DNA from: Spiroplasma_E sp902809815
Lineage (GTDB): Bacteria > Bacillota_I > Bacilli_A > Mycoplasmatales > VBWQ01
Direction: 5' to 3'
Assembly (NCBI RefSeq): GCF_964030925.1
Contig: NZ_OZ034992.1
Span: 1,302,001 to 1,366,000, forward strand
Length of the DNA: 64,000 nt
The position numbers and the translations under genes are program-made. The notes below the pieces were generated by a model, which worked only from the letters and a program-made list of their open reading frames with translations, was not told where the DNA came from and searched no databases. Every line of letters begins with the position of its first letter. The stretch's first letter is position 1. Shown piece after piece: positions 60,554-64,000 of the stretch.

Positions 60554-60672
60554 TGACTAAATGAGATTTAGCAAAATGATTAATGGAACAATGATTAGAA
60601 GCCAGAAAAAATAATGATAAAGAATATATGCGAATAATACAAGATAGTTTTAATGAATTTGATTGAGAATAA
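60553..60672 (+). CDS. Tiny Trp-rich early protein
   Basis: The 39-residue protein has four Trp residues, all encoded by TGA. An AAAGGATGTGAAATAATG junction like the one before it precedes the next gene. No family is recognised. Confidence 0.5.
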
Positions 60673-60686
60673 AAGGATGTGAAATA

Positions 60687-60944
60687 ATGAGAAATATTAG
60701 AACTGAATGATTTTATAATGAAAAAAGTCCAAAAGAAATAAAATGTCCAACAGTTGGATTATTAAAAAATAAAGAAGATGCTTTATGTTATTTATTAGCA
60801 TTAAATTTATATCCAAAATTATATCCACAAGATATTTTTTATTCATGAATATTAGAAAATAATCAAACTGGATATTTAATTATAGTTGGTAATAATAGAG
60901 ATACAGTAGGAAATATGCAATTTAAATTTATAAAAGGAGAATAA
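60687..60944 (+). CDS. Small conserved phage protein paired with the Gly-rich membrane protein, copy C
   Basis: The 85-residue protein keeps the position and general pattern of 6351-6644 and 25791-26027 (two short helices, then YLIIVGNNRDTVGNMQFKFIK), but identity is low. It lies 4 bases before the membrane protein gene. Confidence 0.62.
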
Positions 60945-60948
60945 AAAA

Positions 60949-61776
60949 ATGCCAAATACAGAAAACCAAAACTCAAATTATACTTTATTAAAATTAATAA
61001 GAACTGGAATATCACCATTATCAGCAATGATAGGTACCAGTGCTTATTATGGGCAATTAATAGGAAATCCTATTCTAGGTAGTATAAATGCTTTATTATT
61101 TTCAAAAAAATTAGGAATTGATATATGAAATTTAAATCAAATGCCAAGTTCAAAAACTAAATTATTAAATAGTTCTAAAAAAATAGCATTAGGATTAGGA
61201 ACAATTGGCTTAGCAAATTATGCTAAATTTACTAATTCTTCAATTAACCCTAATCCAACTGAAAGTCCAATAACTACTACTACTATTGACCCATTTCCAC
61301 CAGATTTGAGACAAAACATAATTTTTATGGGACAAAATAGTGAATTTATGGGACAAATGGATTGAGATACTTATATTTCATTAAATGCTTATGGTATATC
61401 AAATCTTATTAATGGAATTCTAGAATTAATACCTAATAAATTTGAAGCAATAAGAAAAATATGTAATATGGCAACTGGTGGTTGTTTGATTAGTAGTGGT
61501 GTTGCTATGGGGATAAATAATGATTTTAATAATGCTTATGCAGTACCTACCATAATTGCTGGTGCAAGTGAAATAATCCATAATTTACTTCCAATAGAAA
61601 CAAATCATAGTAGAGAAATGCAAGAAACTTCATTTACAAATGAAACTGCAAGATTAATTAATGATAATAGATTTACTATTAATAGTGAAACAAGTAGTCA
61701 ATATGGAACTAATATGAGTGATGTAATTTTAGATAATGCTTCATTAAATTGAGATTATAATCACATGAGTTTATAA
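60949..61776 (+). CDS. Conserved Gly-rich membrane-associated phage protein, copy C
   Basis: The 275-residue protein is intact and close to copies A and B. The start MPNTENQNSNYTL and end NWDYNHMSL are conserved. The linker holds a duplicated FMGQNSEFMGQM-like stretch. It is the last plus-strand gene before the terminator, so here it belongs to the early transcript. Confidence 0.78.
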
Positions 61777-61782
61777 ATAAGT

Positions 61783-61808
61783 AAAAATGCCTATTAAAGG
61801 CATTTTTT
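61783..61808. terminator. Bidirectional terminator between early and inverted late genes
   Basis: A 9-bp stem (AAAATGCCT / AGGCATTTT) with an ATTAA loop is followed by T7. It serves both converging transcripts. Confidence 0.88.
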
Positions 61809-61813
61809 TATTA

Positions 61814-62020
61814 TTAATAAATACTTTTTACTTCTGGTTGTTTATTAATAGAATTTAATTTAGTTTGTAATTTATTAATTTTATTTTGTTTTTTAAGTGC
61901 TTTTTTATTAGGGTCTGTTAAAGATTTACCAAAAGCAATAAATGCTTTTCCTAATTTAATTAAAACATAACCCCCATTAATACATAAATTAGCAACTATA
62001 ATAATTGTTGTAGTATCCAT
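61814..62020 (-). CDS. Small membrane protein, holin-like layout, prophage C
   Basis: The 68-residue protein has a hydrophobic first half (IIIVANLCINGGYVLIKLGKAFIAFG) and a basic second half. It has AAAGGTGGTG upstream, the same leader that stands before the portal gene in prophage B. A holin role is a guess. Confidence 0.6.
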   Translation of the reverse strand: MDTTTIIIVANLCINGGYVLIKLGKAFIAFGKSLTDPNKKALKKQNKINKLQTKLNSINKQPEVKSIY

Positions 62021-62037
62021 ATTAAATCACCACCTTT

Positions 62038-62160
62038 CTAAAATATTTGATTAATTTTTAATACAATTTTTACAATAATAAATATAATTAAACCAGCAGT
62101 TGCAGAAGATAATAAAACTCCAATTAAACCTAAAATAATCTTTATAATTTTAAAAAACAT
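62038..62160 (-). CDS. 40-residue membrane protein after the fibre gene, prophage C
   Basis: This is nearly identical to 36667-36789 (one Ala/Thr change in the helix). It starts 4 bases after the fibre stop. Confidence 0.72.
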   Translation of the reverse strand: MFFKIIKIILGLIGVLLSSATAGLIIFIIVKIVLKINQIF

Positions 62161-62164
62161 AATA

Positions 62165-63910
62165 TTATTCCTGTAATTCTTCTAATTTTAAAAGTTGTCC
62201 AAATGTAAAAGGATATGGAACAGTAGTCATGAATATACTATTTTGATTTACTTGTAATCACGTATATGAACCATCTGTATATATAAAACTATCTAAATAT
62301 TCTGTATTATTATTTCCACTATATATAAATTCTTTATATATTCATGAATATTCTGTTTTATCATTAGTAGCACAATAATTGTAATAAATACGATATATTT
62401 TATTTTTAATAAAATTAAATTGAATAGTTTTATTATCTTTTTTTGTTCCTACTTCTTTTCATTGTGGAATACTTGGACTTGGTGTTGGAGTATTTGGTAA
62501 TTCAATATCTCAATAATTTTCTTCTATTTCATTAGTTTCTAAACTTCTTGAATTAATTTTTAATTTTGGTGTAACATCAACTTTAACTGTATTTTGTAAT
62601 TCTTCTAATGAAAAAATATTTGCATATTTTTCATTTCCACCTTCTAAAATTAATTGTCATTTATTAATATCTAATAATTGTAAATATAAAATACCTTCTT
62701 CATTATTAATTAAACCTTTTGTAAGAAATATTTTAATTCCATGATTTCCACCTAAATAATTACCTGTTTTAAATTCTACTGTTATTCTTGTATTTACTTG
62801 ATGAAATGGTGGAGATTCCCATGTAATAATTACTCTATAAAGAGTATTAAAAGCAAGATTAAAATCACCATATTTACGATTATTTATACTTTTACCTATT
62901 ACTTTTCAATTTTCTTTATCTTGTTTTTTATCAATATTAGTTTTATTTTCATTAATAGCACCAACAATAGTTTTATTAGTAGTTTCTAATCTTCCATAAG
63001 TATTATTAAGCAATAATGAGATAGCAAGAGAACTATTTGAACTATCATTTATTCATAATTGGTCTCTATCATCTTTATATGTAAAATATCCTTTCATAAA
63101 AACAGATTTTTTATAATAATTAGTTAAATCTGGTATTTTATTATCAACATATTCTTTGTTAGTTGCATCAGTTTCAAAAGTAGGTGTTCCAACATCAATA
63201 ATTCTTTTATTATTAGCAATAATACCTTTATCATCTTTTAATTTAACAAAATTAATATTATCTTTATCAACTTCTCATAATGAATCAATATTACTATCAA
63301 CATGAATTTTTAATTTAGGTATAGTATCACTAACATTATCTATTTTTATACCAGTACCTTCAATTAAACTCATTTTTTGTAAAAATGTTTTATTACCAGA
63401 ATCTCAAGTAATTAGTTTAGTATCACTTTCATCAAAAATACTAGGAGTATTAAAATTATCTGTATTACATGAAATAGGATTATTAATTGCTTTTCTTGGA
63501 GTATGTAAATTTGCTTGTTGTAATAAATTATATACTTCCATTAATACATAATCTGGTTCACTTGGGGGACTAATACTACTTGATAAACCATTACCACTAA
63601 TAGATACTGAACTTCTTATAAATGCCATTCCAACTGTTAAATAATAAATAGTCATTCTTGCTGTTGCTCTTTTAGTTAATTGTTTTTGAGTTTCATTTAA
63701 ATTATTAAATCCAGTTTGTTCAATTAAATTACCAGTAATAGTATTAATACGTTCACTTGATATAGCAATTGCCATAATAGTAAAATCAGTTTTAGTATTA
63801 TCAGTAGTAGTTTGGTCAGCATCTGGTATAAAACCATATATAGTTTTTAAATCATCTTTTGTAATATAATTTAAATTTACATTTCAATCAATATTATTTT
63901 TGTTTTCCAT
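62165..63910 (-). CDS. Head-tail adaptor domain fused to tail fibre, prophage C
   Basis: The 581-residue intact protein has a third N-terminal type (residues about 1-165). It has an adaptor-like helical part (SERINTITGNLIEQTG, then TKRATARMTIYYLTVG), loosely like that of prophage A. The shared shaft starts at LTNYYKKSVFMKGYFT, followed by the NTPTPSP hinge, a different tip, and the common LLKLEELQE end. It is the only undamaged full fibre gene besides that of prophage A. AGGTTTAAA precedes the start, a weak ribosome site. Confidence 0.72.
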
Positions 63911-64000
63911 AATTTTTAAACCTTTCATATCCATGTACTGCTTGTGATTTATTAACTACACCAATAACTGATTTATATTTCTTTTGTTGAATTACTTTTT
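63894..64000 (-). CDS. C-terminal end of an upstream late gene, prophage C
   Basis: About 34 residues before the stop are visible (VIGVVNKSQAVHGYERFKN), overlapping the fibre start by 17 bases. Too little is present to name it. Confidence 0.5.
   Translation of the reverse strand, partial: KVIQQKKYKSVIGVVNKSQAVHGYERFKNYGKQK

Overview
The window is AT-rich Mollicutes DNA, almost certainly Spiroplasma. Genes read through only if UGA is tryptophan (genetic code 4). A plectrovirus-like remnant, many near-identical insertion sequences and degraded prophages also fit that genus. I did not find a species-level marker that I can read by eye. No tRNA gene or CRISPR array was seen.

Layout: 1-9039 is prophage A on the minus strand (portal, TerL, adaptor-fibre fusion, membrane proteins, capsid, scaffold, probable TerS). 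9162-10325 is a UPF0236/Mbov_0401-type transposase-like gene. 10491-11040 is a plectrovirus-like remnant with a GC-rich hairpin block. 11343-24411 is chromosomal: ridA, a nonsense-interrupted hypothetical gene between two long direct repeats, a frameshifted methionine gamma-lyase-like gene, manA, a fructose-type PTS IIABC gene, an RpiR regulator, tsaB, a Pr6Pr-like membrane protein, a large secreted/anchored protein, and a broken second Pr6Pr-like gene. 24412-41850 is prophage B on the plus strand, cut by IS3-family copies and by an imported chromosomal block holding the 5' end of an agmatine deiminase gene. 41984-44379 holds broken transposase genes and a broken membrane gene. 44484-49325 is a complete 16S-23S-5S rRNA operon on the minus strand. 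49500-57152 is another prophage segment: zinc-ribbon ORFs, an IS5-like element, a tail gene, a small accessory locus and a second, unrelated TerL. 57153-64000 is prophage C: an early operon with a PD-(D/E)XK exonuclease and RecT, then inverted late genes ending in a third fibre gene.

The three prophages share genes but in different orders. They behave as mosaics of one tailed-phage family, best read as short-tailed, because a head-completion-like domain appears fused to the fibre. Scaffold, capsid, portal and terminase form the packaging module. Exonuclease plus RecT form a recombination module. A variable pair of small exported or coiled-coil proteins sits between tail and TerL under a shared promoter. 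Many reading frames are broken (nonsense, single-base shifts, IS insertions), so prophage B at least looks non-functional.

The IS3-family element is the main remodeller. Five full copies of 1130 bp and two fragments are present, several with 3-bp target duplications and others with mismatched flanks that show IS-to-IS recombination.
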